A stretch of DNA of 64,000 bases from Simmondsia chinensis (GCA_018398585.1 JAGTTD010000001.1:33368438-33432437); one strand, 5' to 3'. Counted from the stretch's first letter, positions 10,386-20,890 are shown. Notes: generated from the letters alone by a model not told the origin. Made by a program: numbers and translations.

Positions 10386-11033
10386 AAAGCACTTCCTTAA
10401 GTTCAAAATGTTCCACATGCAAGGGAGTAGGGTCCAGTCTAATTGTTCTAGGCGATATGCTCCTTCTCGGGTTGTCCTTGAGACTTGGTAAGGTCCTTCC
10501 CAATCAGCGGATTGCTTTCTGTGGCGGTGTCCAACCGACTATGTTCTTCTTAGGACTAGCTCTTCATCTGGGAAGGTTCTTCCTTTTGCTTTGGAGTTGA
10601 AGTACTTCGCCATTTTCTGCTTCTGACCTATCATCCTGACTAGCGCACTTTCACGGGTCTCCAGCACCTCGTCCAGCGACTGCCTCAACACTTTTTCGTT
10701 GCGCTCCGGGTCGTAGTTTTTATCCAGAGACTGGGCTCTCCTATTTCCCTTGGTAGCACTGCCTCCGTGCCTTATACCAAGTTGTATGGGGTTTGCCCCG
10801 TGCCGTTCTTTGTCATCATCTGGTAAGCCCTTAATATGCGAGGTAGCTCCTCTGCCCAATTTCCTTTTGCTTCGTCCAAACACCACTTTTGACCTGTCAG
10901 TATGTGCTTGTTCGCATATTCCGCCTGTCCGCTACTCTGGGGATGCGCTATGGAGGCGTAGTGTATCTTGATCCCCAAACTCTCGCAATGGTCGCGGAAC
11001 CACTGTAAGCTGAATTGGGTACCATTGTTTATC
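10386..11033 (-). pseudogene. Element J integrase, C-terminal part
   Basis: Minus-strand pieces in two frames give the second catalytic block (NNGTQF in place of the usual DNGTQF, with HPQSSGQAE), then the family's C-terminal domain (for example GADWEGPY-like and PCMWNILNLRKCF near the end). The catalytic Asp of the DNGTQF block is replaced by Asn. A frameshift lies near 10790. The frame ends near 10386, which marks the end of pol. The upstream half of integrase continues beyond the plastid insert at 11592. Confidence 0.8.
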
Positions 11034-11591
11034 ATTTATCTAGAAATTAGAAGCCAGGGAGCCATTCCCTTGACTCGTACTGATGATAATTTGACCGCAT
11101 GAGAAATTGAACAAAAAGCTGTTGAATTGGCCTATTTACTGCGTGTACCAATTGAAGTATTTTGAAATGAAGTGAAGAATGCTTTCTCAGCCGGGAGCAA
11201 AAACTCTACTATAATCCCTCTTTCATGGTCACATATCTTTCCGGCTAAGGAATGGGAAATCTTTCTCTTGATACATGAATCCAATTTTCATTTCATCTAG
11301 GAAAAGCCATATTTTTCTCAACAAATACTAAAATGTGAAAGTGATTTTTTTATAATCGAAATAAACTTAATAATATTTTGATTAGTTTCAACTTAATTGT
11401 TATTTAAACAAGTAAAAGTTATGTCTATCCGGCACTTGGAAGAAGAATTAGAAAAAGGAATAACTATAGTGATAATTTTATTATTTGTCGTTGCAGTAAA
11501 TAGGAGAGGAAGACTTGCGAGATTTCGTACCGAGTAATGATCCCCTTCAAAAGGAATCATTGGACAGCTTAGTTTGTGGTCCATCCGACGG
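11034..11591 (+). other. Insert of plastid DNA (NUPT) in the J integrase
   Basis: Integrase coding stops on one side near 11592 and resumes near 11033, and the DNA between has no retroelement coding. Its first 126 bases encode the C-terminal end of plastid Ycf4. The following 11166-11591 is AT-rich, probably the downstream plastid spacer at least in part; 11420-11591 I cannot place. About 34 codons of integrase expected between the two flanks are missing, so the insertion came with a deletion. No target duplication is visible. Confidence 0.75.
11040..11165 (+). pseudogene. ycf4: Plastid ycf4 3' fragment
   Basis: The 41-codon fragment reads LEIRSQGAIPLTRTDDNLTA, a stop, EIEQKAVELAYLLRVPIEVF and the natural end TGA. 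This is the conserved C-terminus of Ycf4, a thylakoid protein that helps assemble photosystem I. The TGA at 11100-11102 replaces an Arg codon (CGA in many plastid genomes), a C-to-T change as expected of methylated nuclear copies. The 5' two thirds of the gene are absent and it has no function here. Confidence 0.88.
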
Positions 11592-12120
11592 GCTCAGCTT
11601 CTATCCATTTTCTAATGTAATCAACGACCACGATGATGTACTTTCGTTATCCAGTGGCTGTGGGGTATCGTCCCGAGATGTCCATCCCCTATTGAGCGAA
11701 AGGGATTGGAATGAGTATGGGTTGCAACAAAGACATAGGTATGTGGATTATTAGGGCCTGCTTCTGGCATTTCTTGCACTACTGTACGAGATCTAGGGCA
11801 TCCTTCTTCATGATGGGCCAATAGTAACCTGATCGTAGAGCTTTGTTGGTCCAAGCTTGGTGGTCGAGATGCTGTCTGGAAATGCCTTCGTGGATTTCTC
11901 GTAAGACGTACTTCCCTTTCTCTTCTCCGATGCACTTCAACATGGGATGCACGAATGATCTTTTGTAGAGGTCCTCGTCAACTATCATGAACCATGTTGC
12001 ACGTCTTCGGATCCGTTTTGCCTCTAGCTGGTCTTGGGGTAGAGTTCCGTTCTTTATGAAGTTGATGAGGGGATGTCGCCAATCATTCAAAGATTGGATT
12101 TGAGTGATTCCCTTGAGCTG
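11592..12120 (-). pseudogene. Element J integrase, zinc-binding and N-terminal core part
   Basis: The minus strand encodes the H2C2-type zinc-binding region (REIHEGISRQHLDHQAWTNK, GYYWPIMKKDA) followed in other frames by the start of the catalytic core (GMDISGRYPTATG, VVDYIRKWIEAEP). The first catalytic Asp is present in GMD. At least one frameshift separates the zinc region from the core. The core is then cut by the plastid insert. Confidence 0.8.
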
Positions 12121-12740
12121 AGGTAAACTTCGTCATGATGTCCGAACTTCTTTTATCCGAATGGCGGGCTCCAATCCTTGCTTCCCCGTCTTTGAGTTGG
12201 CAATCCGAATTAGCTCGTCGGCATTGACGTTCTCGACTCTCAGAATGAGATGAATTCGGAAGAAAGAGAAAGCTTCCACTTCCTTGTTCACGACCTCCAA
12301 GTATTCCTTCATTGCGATGCTTTTGGCTCTGTAAATCTCTTGGACCTACTTGATGACTAGCTGAGAGTCACTAAATACCTCCAACTACAGTGTGCTTACC
12401 TTTTGGGCCATCCTTAATCTATGGAAGAGTGCTTCGTATTCAGCCTCGTTGTTGCTAGTCCTGAACTTGAACCTTAAGGAGTAAGGAAAATGTTGCCTTT
12501 AGGGCGAAATGAGTAGGATGCCCGCTCCACTCCCTTGATTTTTGGAAGATTCATCTATGTATTGCTCCCATGATCTCTCCGAGGTGTCTCGCAATTCAAA
12601 GCTGGGTGATGCCACGGCGGTGAACGAGCATTCGGCTAAGAAGTCAGCTAGGGCCTGCGTCTTAGTCGCTGTCCGTGACTCAAACAGGATGTCATAATCG
12701 GAAAGTTCGACCGCCCAGGATAGCATTCTTCCAGAGCACT
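12121..12740 (-). pseudogene. Element J RNase H domain
   Basis: Minus-strand coding starts with YIDESSKNQGSGAGILLISP, matching the 'DGSS...GSGAGI.L..P' block of gypsy RNase H but with Glu where Gly is usual. Later pieces include RTSNNEAEYEAL (catalytic Glu region) and FSDSQLVIKQV (Asp region). Stop codons interrupt it near 12350 and 12500. RNase H removes the RNA strand during reverse transcription. Confidence 0.75.
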
Positions 12741-12759
12741 CCAGGCGTTGGAGGGATTT

Positions 12760-13790
12760 CTACAAGAGCTGATTGGTTCGTATCCGAATACGATGCACCT
12801 GGAAGTTAGGTCGGAGCTTCTGTGCGGCTACAATGATTGCAAAGGCGAGCTTCTCGATGTGGGGGTACCGTGTTTTGACATCCCTCAGTATCTTGCTCAT
12901 GAAGTAGATCGGCAACACAGCACTTACCGTGTCGTTGGATGCCAAAATGTAGAGAATTAAGTCCTCTCCCAGAATGGGCTTGGACATTATTTGAAGCTTG
13001 GCCAAGTGTTCCTTGAGTTCTTGGAGGGCTTGCTCACAAATTTTGTCCCAGTTGAAGGTTTCTCTTCTACGTAATACTTTAAAGAAAGGGAATAACCGGT
13101 CTGCTAATCGGCTGATGAACGTGTTGAGCGCGGCGAGACAGCCAGTCAGCTTTTGAATGTCCCTCGTGGTCTTCGGAGTCCCCATCCAGATTATGTCATC
13201 TATCTTGATAGGGTTAGCCTCAATCCCTCTCGCGCTCACGATGAAGCCCAAGAACTTGCCTTCCGGGACCGCGAACATGCAGTTGTCTGGATTGAGGCGC
13301 ATCCCGTGAGCCTTAAGCATTTCCAGCATCTCTTTCACATTATTTACATGATCAACAGCTTCCTTGCTTTTTATGATCATATCATAGACGTACACCTCTA
13401 GATTCTTCCCTATCTATTGCCGAAAGACGTGGTTCACCAGGCATTGGTATGTGGCTCCGGCGTGCTTCAACCCTAATGGCATGACTCGAAAGCAGTATGT
13501 GCCCTCATGGTTGATGAAATATTTCTTCTCCTCATCCTTCGGGTCCATCTCGATCTTGTGATATCCGCAAAAATCATCTAAGAAACTAAACAACGCGTTC
13601 CCTGTCGTAGAGTCGACCTGCTGGTCTATCTTAGGAAGGGGGAACGAGTCCTTCGGGCAGGCTTTATTCAAGTCAGTGAAGTCCACACACATCCACCAGC
13701 TTCCGTACAGCTTCCTCACCAAGACCACGATTGCCAAACAGTCCGGATACTGCACTTCTCATATGAAGCCGGCTTTTAGGAGCTTTCGTA
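12760..13790 (-). pseudogene. Element J reverse transcriptase
   Basis: Two long minus-strand pieces (13755-13414 and 13395-12760) cover the RT. Visible blocks are WWMCVDFTDLNKACPKDSFP, FSFLDDFCGYHKI, FRVMPLGLKHAGATYQ, the active site VYVYDMIIKS, then the thumb and connection region up to the N-terminal RNase H-like part. The usual YVDD is YVYD, so one of the two essential Asp residues is lost. A TAG separates the two pieces near 13411. Confidence 0.88.
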
Positions 13791-14127
13791 CTTCTTTGCT
13801 TATAACCTTGTTCCGCTGGGCATAAAAGTTGCGCTTCTATTGCTTCACCGGTTTCTTCTCAGGCTAGACGTTTAGGCGGTGGCTGATGATTCGACTATCA
13901 AGTCCTGGAATCTCATCTGCTGAATGAGCGAAAACTTCTTGGTACGATTGGAGCGTGTGTTGGATCTAGTCCCTTATGTCCGTGCCAGGCTTCGTCCCCA
14001 CCTGGACTGGTTTTCCTTGTCGTATCTCAACTTTGGCAGTTTCTTCCAATTCTTGGCCCATCTTCTCCTAGCTTTCCGTCTCTCTCATCTTGGGTACGTC
14101 TTGGGTATGGAAACATTTGCGAGCCGT

Positions 14128-14779
14128 TTATTGACAACCTCTCACGGTCATGACTCTTCCTCTGTCAGTTTCAAACTTCATGGCGAGGTGGTAAGTTGAC
14201 ACCACGGCACCAAGTGAATTCAGCACCGGGCATCCTAAGATGGCGTTAAATGGCCAAGCGAGCCGCCACAACGTAAAATTCGGCATTAAGTGAATGCCTT
14301 CGTTCTCCATCTCCAAAGAGGATATCGAGCTTGATGATGCCTAGTGGGTCAACCACCTATCTGGAGAATCTCGCGAGGGTCCTTGCCATGGTGAGCAATT
14401 TCGAGAGTGGTATTCCCATTTGCTCAATGAAATGAAGGAAAAGTACGTTCATTGAACTTCCTTGGTCCATCAGGTCCCTTTTGAGGGAGTAGTCCCAAAC
14501 ATCCATGGTGATGACCATAGGATCCTCATGCAGGGTTTTGACATTTTCAAGGTCTTCTTTTGAGAAAGTTAAAGTTTGGCATTTTCTGACTTTGGTTTCT
14601 CCTTTCCTCGTAGCACCGAGACTTGCACCCTCCATTTTATGTTTGATGGTCGTGATCACATGCCTAGGCCCAGGAGCCATGTCGTTTGGCTCCTCAAGGG
14701 TGGGTTCCGAAGCTCTGGTCTTAAGTTTCTTCTGGTCTACAAATTTTCTAAGGTTCCCTATTTTCTCCAACTCGTCCAC
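14128..14779 (-). pseudogene. Element J aspartic protease region
   Basis: The minus strand carries TFSKEDLENVKTLHEDPMVI, then the site DQGSSMNVLF where Tat-like elements have DTGSS, and after a frame change PFNAILGCPVLNSLGAVVST and STYHLAMKF, the conserved C-terminal flap region. Replacement of Thr by Gln in the active-site triad suggests inactivity. The protease would release gag and pol proteins from the polyprotein. The stretch 13791-14127 between protease and RT shows only degraded coding. Confidence 0.75.
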
Positions 14780-15850
14780 CCAGGATCAGAGTACTCGACA
14801 ATTTTTTGTGTCATGCGCTGAAGATTTGTACTAGTTGCAGCACAGGTTCAGGCCACGTCGGACCACCGGGCCGACGGGGGCTTGGTCCCTTTGCGTTTCT
14901 GATTTTCTTACCTCCAAAAGCAGTCCGAGGGGTCTCCTCGGGCCTGCGGTGCAGGTGCCCCTTACATTCTTTGTGGCTTTTTCATTCTTTGGGTTAAAGC
15001 TTGGGGTGTGGGTCCTAGGCTTTCGGTACTAGTGCCTGGGAGGCTCAATTTTGTCCATCACATCCTCAACCACAATGTATTCATCGGCCATGGTCCAGAG
15101 AGCGTCCACGGTCATTGGAAGTGCCTTAGTGAGGGAGAACCTGAAGTTGCTATTCTGGAGTCTGTTGATGAACGTGGTGATAGCCTTTTGATCAGCTATG
15201 TTTGGGATGCTGATCATTGCCTTCGAGAACCATCGTACAAATGCCCTTAAAGGCTCATCCTCCACTGGTTGTAGCCGGATCAACTGGGTAGCAGTCTTCT
15301 TTATCCGTTTGTCGCGTGGCAAATGAACTTCTCGGATAACTATTTGAAGCTTCATATGGATCCGTTGGGGAGAGACGCAAACCAAGCCTGAGCCATGCCT
15401 TTGAGGGTGGCTGGGAAACACTTGCACCATACGTCCTCAGAGGCATCTTGTATGTACATCTGTGCTGCGAATCCTAAAATGTGGTCATCTGGGTCTTGAG
15501 TCCCATCGAACAACTCCACGTTCGGCATCTTTACCTTCCCTATGGGGGCGGCAAGTATGCGAGGGATGAAGGGTGAATGGGTGATACATATTTTTCCCAT
15601 GGGCCCTCGCTCCACGCCTTCAGAGTAGGCATTGGAGCTTACTTTGAGTGCGGGGGGGGGGGCGGCGGGGGCCGTGCTGGGATATTCCCGGGCTTGCTTG
15701 GGTGGCGAGGAGTCTTCTCTCATTCACTTCGTGGTTGGTCTCAGCGGCTTCCGTGCTCCGTGGAAGCAGGGGACTCGACAACCACATTGGGTTTGGCGGT
15801 GCGGGAGGCGGTGAAGTCTTGTTGGAGTTGTCGCAATCGGTGAGTGGCAT
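14780..15850 (-). pseudogene. Element J gag
   Basis: The minus strand encodes a Retrotrans_gag-type capsid core in two overlapping frames: VELFDGTQDPDDHILGF, CFPATLKGMAQAWFASLPNG, then RIKKTATQLIRLQPVEDEPL and ALPMTVDALWTMADEYIVVED. This block order is typical of Tat-like gag. The N-terminus is Pro/Ala rich. A frameshift lies near 15360, and about 14830-15030 is degraded. Confidence 0.8.
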
Positions 15851-15966
15851 GATGAGTGTGCGGAGCTCATGGAGCTAACTATGAGTGACGTATTGATCTA
15901 CAGACTACCTCGGGGAGGAGGCAGATCCTGTAGAGTTATTTTCAGAAAAATTTTCCATTTCTCAAT

Positions 15967-15980
15967 GACGGCGCCAATAG
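15967..15980 (-). other. Element J primer-binding site
   Basis: The minus strand reads CTATTGGCGCCGTC, a few bases after the LTR end (ATACCA). TTGGCGCCGT is the usual primer-site core of Tat/Athila-type gypsy elements and differs from the tRNA-Met site used by the other elements here. Confidence 0.8.
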
Positions 15981-15983
15981 TTT

Positions 15984-17029
15984 TGGTATAGGTTCTTTTA
16001 ATGGGGGGCCAAAACTCAAAACCTTTATCTTTTACTAAGTTTTTATTAATTAATGGTTTTATTACGTGATTTTTTGGATGGGATTACAAGTATGATGGAA
16101 AGAAAGACGAGGGGCATAGATGCTCGAGAGTCCTTCAGATGAGCATGAAGAGAGAGCAGTGGGCCTCTGTGTCTTTGAGCTAGTTTGAGCTTCTGTGAGT
16201 CTGTCCTTCTATTTAGGGTTCTGAGCCCTATTTGTAGAGTTTTTCTCCTTGAAGAGCTGTGCTTTAAAGAGGGGGTGTCTCTCGCCCTGCATGGAACCGG
16301 GGTAAAGATACCCATGGGCGTTGGGCCTACGGATTCAAGTCGTCGTCCTCTTGACTCGCGGTGTCAAGTAGCCATAGCCGGCAGGTCTCCGGGGCAGTAG
16401 GCGCCTCAGGGCGAGATGCCTTTCAGAGGCCGGAGTGAACAATGCATTAGGGTGTCGTGATGATAGTCTTCGTGCTCTAAGTGACGGGCTGTCGTCTACC
16501 GGGGTTGCTTTGTCGAGCCATTGTCGCTGTTGTTTGGCTGACTCCCAGAGGGGGGCGAGATGCCCCCTTGTGTCCGAGGTGCGTGCACCTTTGGGTTGCA
16601 GATGTGGGACTACTTGAGGATCGAAATTCTCCTCGTCATCTTGATGCGTCTATATCTTTACGGGTGTTACCTGAGTTCCAGAGGTGAGCTCCGAGGGTTC
16701 ATCTCAGACCGGGATGCACCCGTGTCTTGGCGGGCATGCTTCCTTTTTCTCCTGCTCGGATTCTGAAATGTGTTCCGTTAGTGAGGTGCACTTCGTTCTC
16801 TTAAGTTGATAGCAGAGTTTCGGAGGTAGCCTCTGGGGGTGCATCTCGGCTCAAGATGCACCTAGGTCGGAGTGGGCATTATTCTTCCTTTTTCTACTCG
16901 GTCCCTGGGATGCATCCTGTCGGCGAGATGCGCTCCTTTCTTTCAGATCGAAGGCAAAGTTCCGAACCTAGGCCACCAAGGGTGGATCTTAGCTCGAGTT
17001 GGGGCCTCATCCCAGGCGGCCACATGTCA
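15984..17029 (-). repeat. Element J 5' LTR
   Basis: On the minus strand it would run from TGACATGTGG (17029) to TATACCA (15984), about 1.05 kb, directly before the primer site. The outer border is inferred from TG and the change of sequence character; no second LTR copy is in the window to confirm it. Short open frames in it carry no motif. Confidence 0.6.
16681..17000 (-). repeat. About 141-bp direct repeats within the J LTR
   Basis: The theme GGGGTGCATCTCGGCTC-AGATGCACC, a G/C tract, GGGCAT and CTTCCTTTTTCT begins near 16695, 16838 and 16980, a spacing of about 142 and 140 bp. The third copy is truncated by the LTR end. Such repeats may be transcription-control repeats, but that is inference. 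Confidence 0.6.
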
Positions 17030-17069
17030 ATTTTTTGGATGTCATTTTTGGTGTTGTCAAGAACATTTG

Positions 17070-17180
17070 AATCCTTATAACTTAAAGAAACTTTCAAGCC
17101 AATCCTTATATGTTAAAGAGACCCCCAAAATAATCCTTATATACTGAGGAAACTCCTAAGACATTCCTTATACACTATGT
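17070..17180. repeat. 31-bp tandem repeat, four units
   Basis: The string AATCCTTATA (last unit ATTCCTTATA) starts at 17070, 17101, 17132 and about 17163, a period of 31 bp. It lies just outside the J LTR. Nothing indicates a function. Confidence 0.75.
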
Positions 17181-17193
17181 GCCAGTCCTACAA

Positions 17194-17440
17194 TAGCATT
17201 ACCCCCTCTTGTAAATACTATCACCCTCACATCTATTTCGGTGCAAGACCAAAAAAACAAAAACAAAAAAAAGGGAAAGTGCAATGGGCTTGAGTCCCCC
17301 CACCCCCCCCAAACAGCATTACCCTCTCTTGTAAATACTATCACCCTCACATCTATTATGGTGCAACACCAAAAAAAAAAAAGGGAAAGTGCAATGGGCC
17401 TAAGTTCCCCCCCCCCCCCCAACCCCAACCCCAACCCCAA
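17194..17440. repeat. About 120-bp tandem duplication with poly-A and poly-C tracts
   Basis: AGCATTACCC(C/T)CTCTTGTA, CACCCTCACATCTATT, an A-rich run, GGGAAAGTGCAATGGGC and a C-run occur twice, starting near 17195 and 17317. The second copy ends in a C-run and four CCCCAA units (about 17407-17440). The rest, 17441-17648, is unassigned. Confidence 0.75.
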
Positions 17441-17667
17441 AATGAACCCTCGTACTAATTCTTCAAACAAAACTAATATGGAAAATATTTAGTGTTGTAT
17501 TTGGTGAGTAATAGTACTTGGCCAACAAAAGCTGAAACTTTTCGCCATTGTAATCCTACCATTTTAGGCTTCATGTCTTGCCTCAATACCTCATGATCTC
17601 CCCGGCCTAATTCATTGTGATTGAAACACCTGCTCGAGATCATAAGTTCTTCCCCACTTTCACCTAC

Positions 17668-17816
17668 AACAACAAACCCAGTGCCTCCAAGGGCTCCCGC
17701 AAAAGCAGTGTCTGGGGAGGGTAGGTGTACGCAGCCTTCCCCCTTCATGGGGTTACCCTGAAGAGAGGCTATTTCCGAGGACCCCCAGCCTAAAAAGTTA
17801 GTCTGCACCAATCAGC
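17668..17816 (-). mobile_element. Au-like SINE with 19-bp target duplication
   Basis: On the minus strand it ends in TTGTTGTT and contains GGCTGCGTACACC, CTACCCTCCCCAGAC and CACTGGGTTTG, the signature of the plant Au SINE family, whose 3' end is a TTG repeat. An exact 19-bp direct repeat flanks it (17649-17667 and 17817-17835), as expected from LINE-machinery insertion. Length 149 bp. SINEs are short RNA polymerase III-derived elements without coding capacity. Confidence 0.88.
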
Positions 17817-17835
17817 CTTCCCCACTTTCACCTAC

Positions 17836-19471
17836 TTCTCTCAATCATCCTTCAGGCCCACTTTTTTGTTTAAGCACTTCAAATAAATTATATGAATCTG
17901 GGGGCCATCTTTCTTGTAGCCCTTTAGTAACAACCTCGAGCTCCAACTTGAAAACAATGCTACTACCTAAAGTGACTATTTTGCAAGGATTAGTGACATG
18001 CTTCATTTCAAAATGTCACCATTCCCATTACCTTTATTTTGTCAGGAATGTTGATAGCTTTTCCATGTGACAGGAACATATCTTGTTAAACCAAACGACA
18101 TCATTTCTATCCTCTTGAGTTTGCTATGTAAATAGGTGAGCCAATCTATCTGCCAAGTATTTTGGCCATCAAACCAATCAAGCTTTGGTTGATCCATTAA
18201 TTGTCCAAGCTAATCAATTAGCAAGGGATTGTTCCTTTGTTTGATTGATTTGGCAATGAATTGGCTCACCTGCAACTTACTCTCTGTATTTCTAATCGAT
18301 CGACATTTTTGGCCCATTAACCGCACTAAACAAATCTAGAGGATATAAATACCCACTTTGGAAAGGAATTTTTGGTTCAAACTGCACGTGAAGGGAAAAC
18401 TAGGAATGGAGAAGAGATTCTAGCATTAATAATCAAGGGAGTTGACATTTTTTTGGGTTTTTCTTTCATTTTTTCTTCTTTGTTTTATGTTTTTGAGACT
18501 GTGATTGAGTATTAGACTCTTTGTTTAGTGGTCAATGATGGTTAGTTGTCCGGATATCAGATTTTATGATTTTGTTTGGTGATGACTTTAGTAAGTACAA
18601 TTTATGCACCCTTGTGGGATAATTTGATGAACTGACTAAATTTTCTTTTGTTTGCTTATAAATGCATTTGATTTTCATCTAATTCACATTTCTTGTTCTG
18701 CTTCTAGCCTAGACCTTCATGTAATTAGTTTTCATGAGTGGTCGTGGGTTGTAGTTGTACTTGTACTCAACCCTAAACGCATGTCTTACAATAAAGTTAA
18801 TGTTAAATTTGGAGTTGTTAAGTAATTTGTTATTAATATTGAGATAACTCATACAACACCTACGATAAAAAGGTTGTTAGAAGGGGTATGACTTAGGCTA
18901 ATTAATTACTTTATACTCTAATTGAATTTTATTTTCAATTTTGAATTTATGGTCTAAATTTTCGAAGTCATCTTCGTAACAAGTCATATTATCTTGGTCT
19001 GAGATTGACGAGCCCCAAGTCGCTCCTTAAACCATTTGATTGATTGATTGCCCTATAGATTTAATTGTTATCTATTCAGTTTTAGATGAACCAAAAAAAA
19101 AAAAGCCTAAGCCGAAACTCATCCATTAATCGCTTGAAATAAGTGGACTTCACTTAGTACCGATTCTGTGTGAATACGATACTTGTATACCTGCTAGTTG
19201 GTATGATATATTCGTATGCTTCCTAATGCATGGTTCAACATATACATTAAAGCCCATGGAAGTACCCATACCTAGTTTTTGTGATCCAAAATTATCGAGA
19301 CTTAGAACCTCAATTGACATCCTAAACTTAACTACTCCTTTGTCTCTCCAACTCCAAACTTTAGTTCTCCATTTTCTTTTCTTTTTTTCCTTGTTAAATT
19401 CAAATAAAAAACTTTCATTATCTTATCCGACCCCTTTATGCCAAATGGTATTTTGGTTATTAGATATTTTA
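17836..19471. other. Unassigned AT-rich DNA
   Basis: I see no coding region or recognised repeat. A TATA-like TATAAATACCC at about 18347 and an end-like segment near 19160-19200 (TGTGTGAATACGATACTTG) recall decayed LTR or leader sequence, but no second copy exists in the window. Confidence 0.4.
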
Positions 19472-20139
19472 TGTTGTAAATATTGGATATTTTTTGGGTA
19501 CAAATTTTAGAGTCGAGTTTGGATATTATTAAATATTATAGAAAATTAGAAATTACGTAAATTACCTATTTACGTATATATGCATAAATTAAGCACCAAC
19601 CAAAGCGTGACACTTGTCCAAATATTATCACCCATGAGGGTGACTCATCACTAAACCCCCCCACCCCCCCAAATACATGTACGTGCACATAAAGACAACA
19701 AGAAGGAAAAAAGGGAAAAGAAAGAGAAAGAAAGAGAAAGGAAAAAGAAAAGAAAAGAGAGACAAAAAGAGAAAGAAAGAAAGAAACGAGAGATAGATAT
19801 TATACTCTATAGGAAGGTAATAAAAAAAAATTAACCCAAAATATAATTAACTTGTCCAAATATTATCACCCTTGAGGGTGACTCATCACTAAACCGTCCC
19901 CGCTATAAATACATGTACATGCACACAAAGACAATAAGAAGGAAAATAAGGAAAAGAAAGAGAAAGAAAGAAATAGGAAAAAGAAAAGAAAAGAGAGAGA
20001 GAAAAAGAGAAAGAAAGAAACGAGAGAGATAAAAAGATTAAATAAAATAGTTTCGTTCTGATACGAAATACTTGTTATTTTTCGTTAATTATATTTTGGG
20101 TTTGTGTTTTTTTTATTACCTTCCTATAGAGTATAATAT
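19472..20139 (+). repeat. Element K 5' LTR with internal foldback duplication
   Basis: The block from CTTGTCCAAATATTATCACC through the purine-rich GAAA tract occurs twice (from 19613 and from 19851). Between the copies, 19796-19850 is the reverse complement of the LTR tail at 20085-20139 (TATTACCTTCCTATAGAGTA and flanks). The 3' LTR has only one simple copy. The purine-rich GAAA/GAGA tracts occupy about 19690-19795 and 19938-20030. Confidence 0.85.
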
Positions 20140-20140
20140 A

Positions 20141-20158
20141 ACACGTTATCAGCACGAG
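20141..20158 (+). other. Element K primer-binding site
   Basis: ACACGTTATCAGCACGAG follows the LTR end at once. ACGTTATCAGCACGA recurs at this place in related plant copia elements. The TTATCAG core resembles the more usual TGGTATCAG. Confidence 0.65.
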
Positions 20159-20227
20159 TCTCTAGCCACACAAGGATTATCATAAGCTCAAGGTAAGGTT
20201 TTTTTATCCTAACCTTTGTTATTTCTA

Positions 20228-20890
20228 ATGGTTAATCTAACAAAGCTTGACTTTACTACTCTTTATATAAGTGGCAAGAATTATTTTCCCTAGACCCCTG
20301 ATGCTGAGATTCATTTTGATGCTATCAATCTCGGAGATAAGATTAAAAAGGGTAATAGCGCATTCCTGCAGGATCGCACAAAAGCTATGATATTTCTCAG
20401 GCATCATATCCACGAATGATTGAAAGCCGAGTATCTTACCGTAAAGGACCCGCTTGTCCTTTGGTTTAATTTAAAGGAGAGGTTTGATCACCAAAAATAT
20501 GTGATCCTCCCTAAAGCTCGCCATGAATGGATTCACCTACAGCTGCAGAATTTTAAAACTGTCAGTGAGTATAACTTTACGGTGTTTAGTATTACCTCCC
20601 GAATGCAATTATGCGGTGAAAATATTACTGAGGAGGATATGTTGAAAAAAACTTTTTCGACTTTCCATGTCTCGAACATGCTTCTGCAGCAGCAATATCG
20701 AGAAAAAAGTTTCAAAAAATACTCAAAGTTAATTCAATGTTTTCTTGTTGCTGAACAAAACAATGAATTGTTAATGAAACATCATAAGTCACGACCTTAC
20801 TGTAACCGGTTTGTCTGGAAATATGCGTACCCATATTTTTCCACCGGGACACGCATTTGGTGTTTTATTTTAATGAGTTATTTTTAATAA
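20228..20890 (+). pseudogene. Element K gag
   Basis: From an ATG at 20228 one frame reads the copia gag of the type beginning MVNLTKLDF, with KAMIFLRHHIHE, LKAEYLTVKDPLVLWFNLKE, CGENITEEDMLKKTFSTFH and LVAEQNNELLMK. In-frame stops lie near 20291 and 20417. The region that should hold the zinc knuckle is missing or scrambled after about 20800. Gag would form the particle that packages the RNA. Confidence 0.85.

Larger units (their letters stand above)
4790..17029 (-). mobile_element. Element J: Tat-like Ty3/gypsy retrotransposon with antisense extra gene
   Basis: Read on the minus strand the order is LTR (17029-15984), primer site, gag, protease, RT, RNase H, integrase (ending near 10386), a long 3' region with tandem repeats, and a gene remnant in the opposite direction (5583-8325, +). 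In plants this arrangement is known from the Tat lineage (Ogre/Retand-like). The 3' LTR is not in the window; element A abuts at 4789 and probably inserted into J, pushing the rest of J beyond the left edge. J is dead: the RT motif is YVYD and many stops occur. Confidence 0.75.

Noticed and set aside
16046..16766. Several 60-90 codon open frames
   Set aside because: They fall within the J LTR and show no motif or coding pattern.
17407..17440. CCCCAA repeats resembling telomere DNA
   Set aside because: Only about four units next to a C-run, and plant telomeres are usually CCCTAAA. Simple slippage explains it.
18340..19205. Solo LTR of an Athila-like element
   Set aside because: A TATA-like motif and an end-like string are present but no TG...CA borders, duplication or second copy could be shown.
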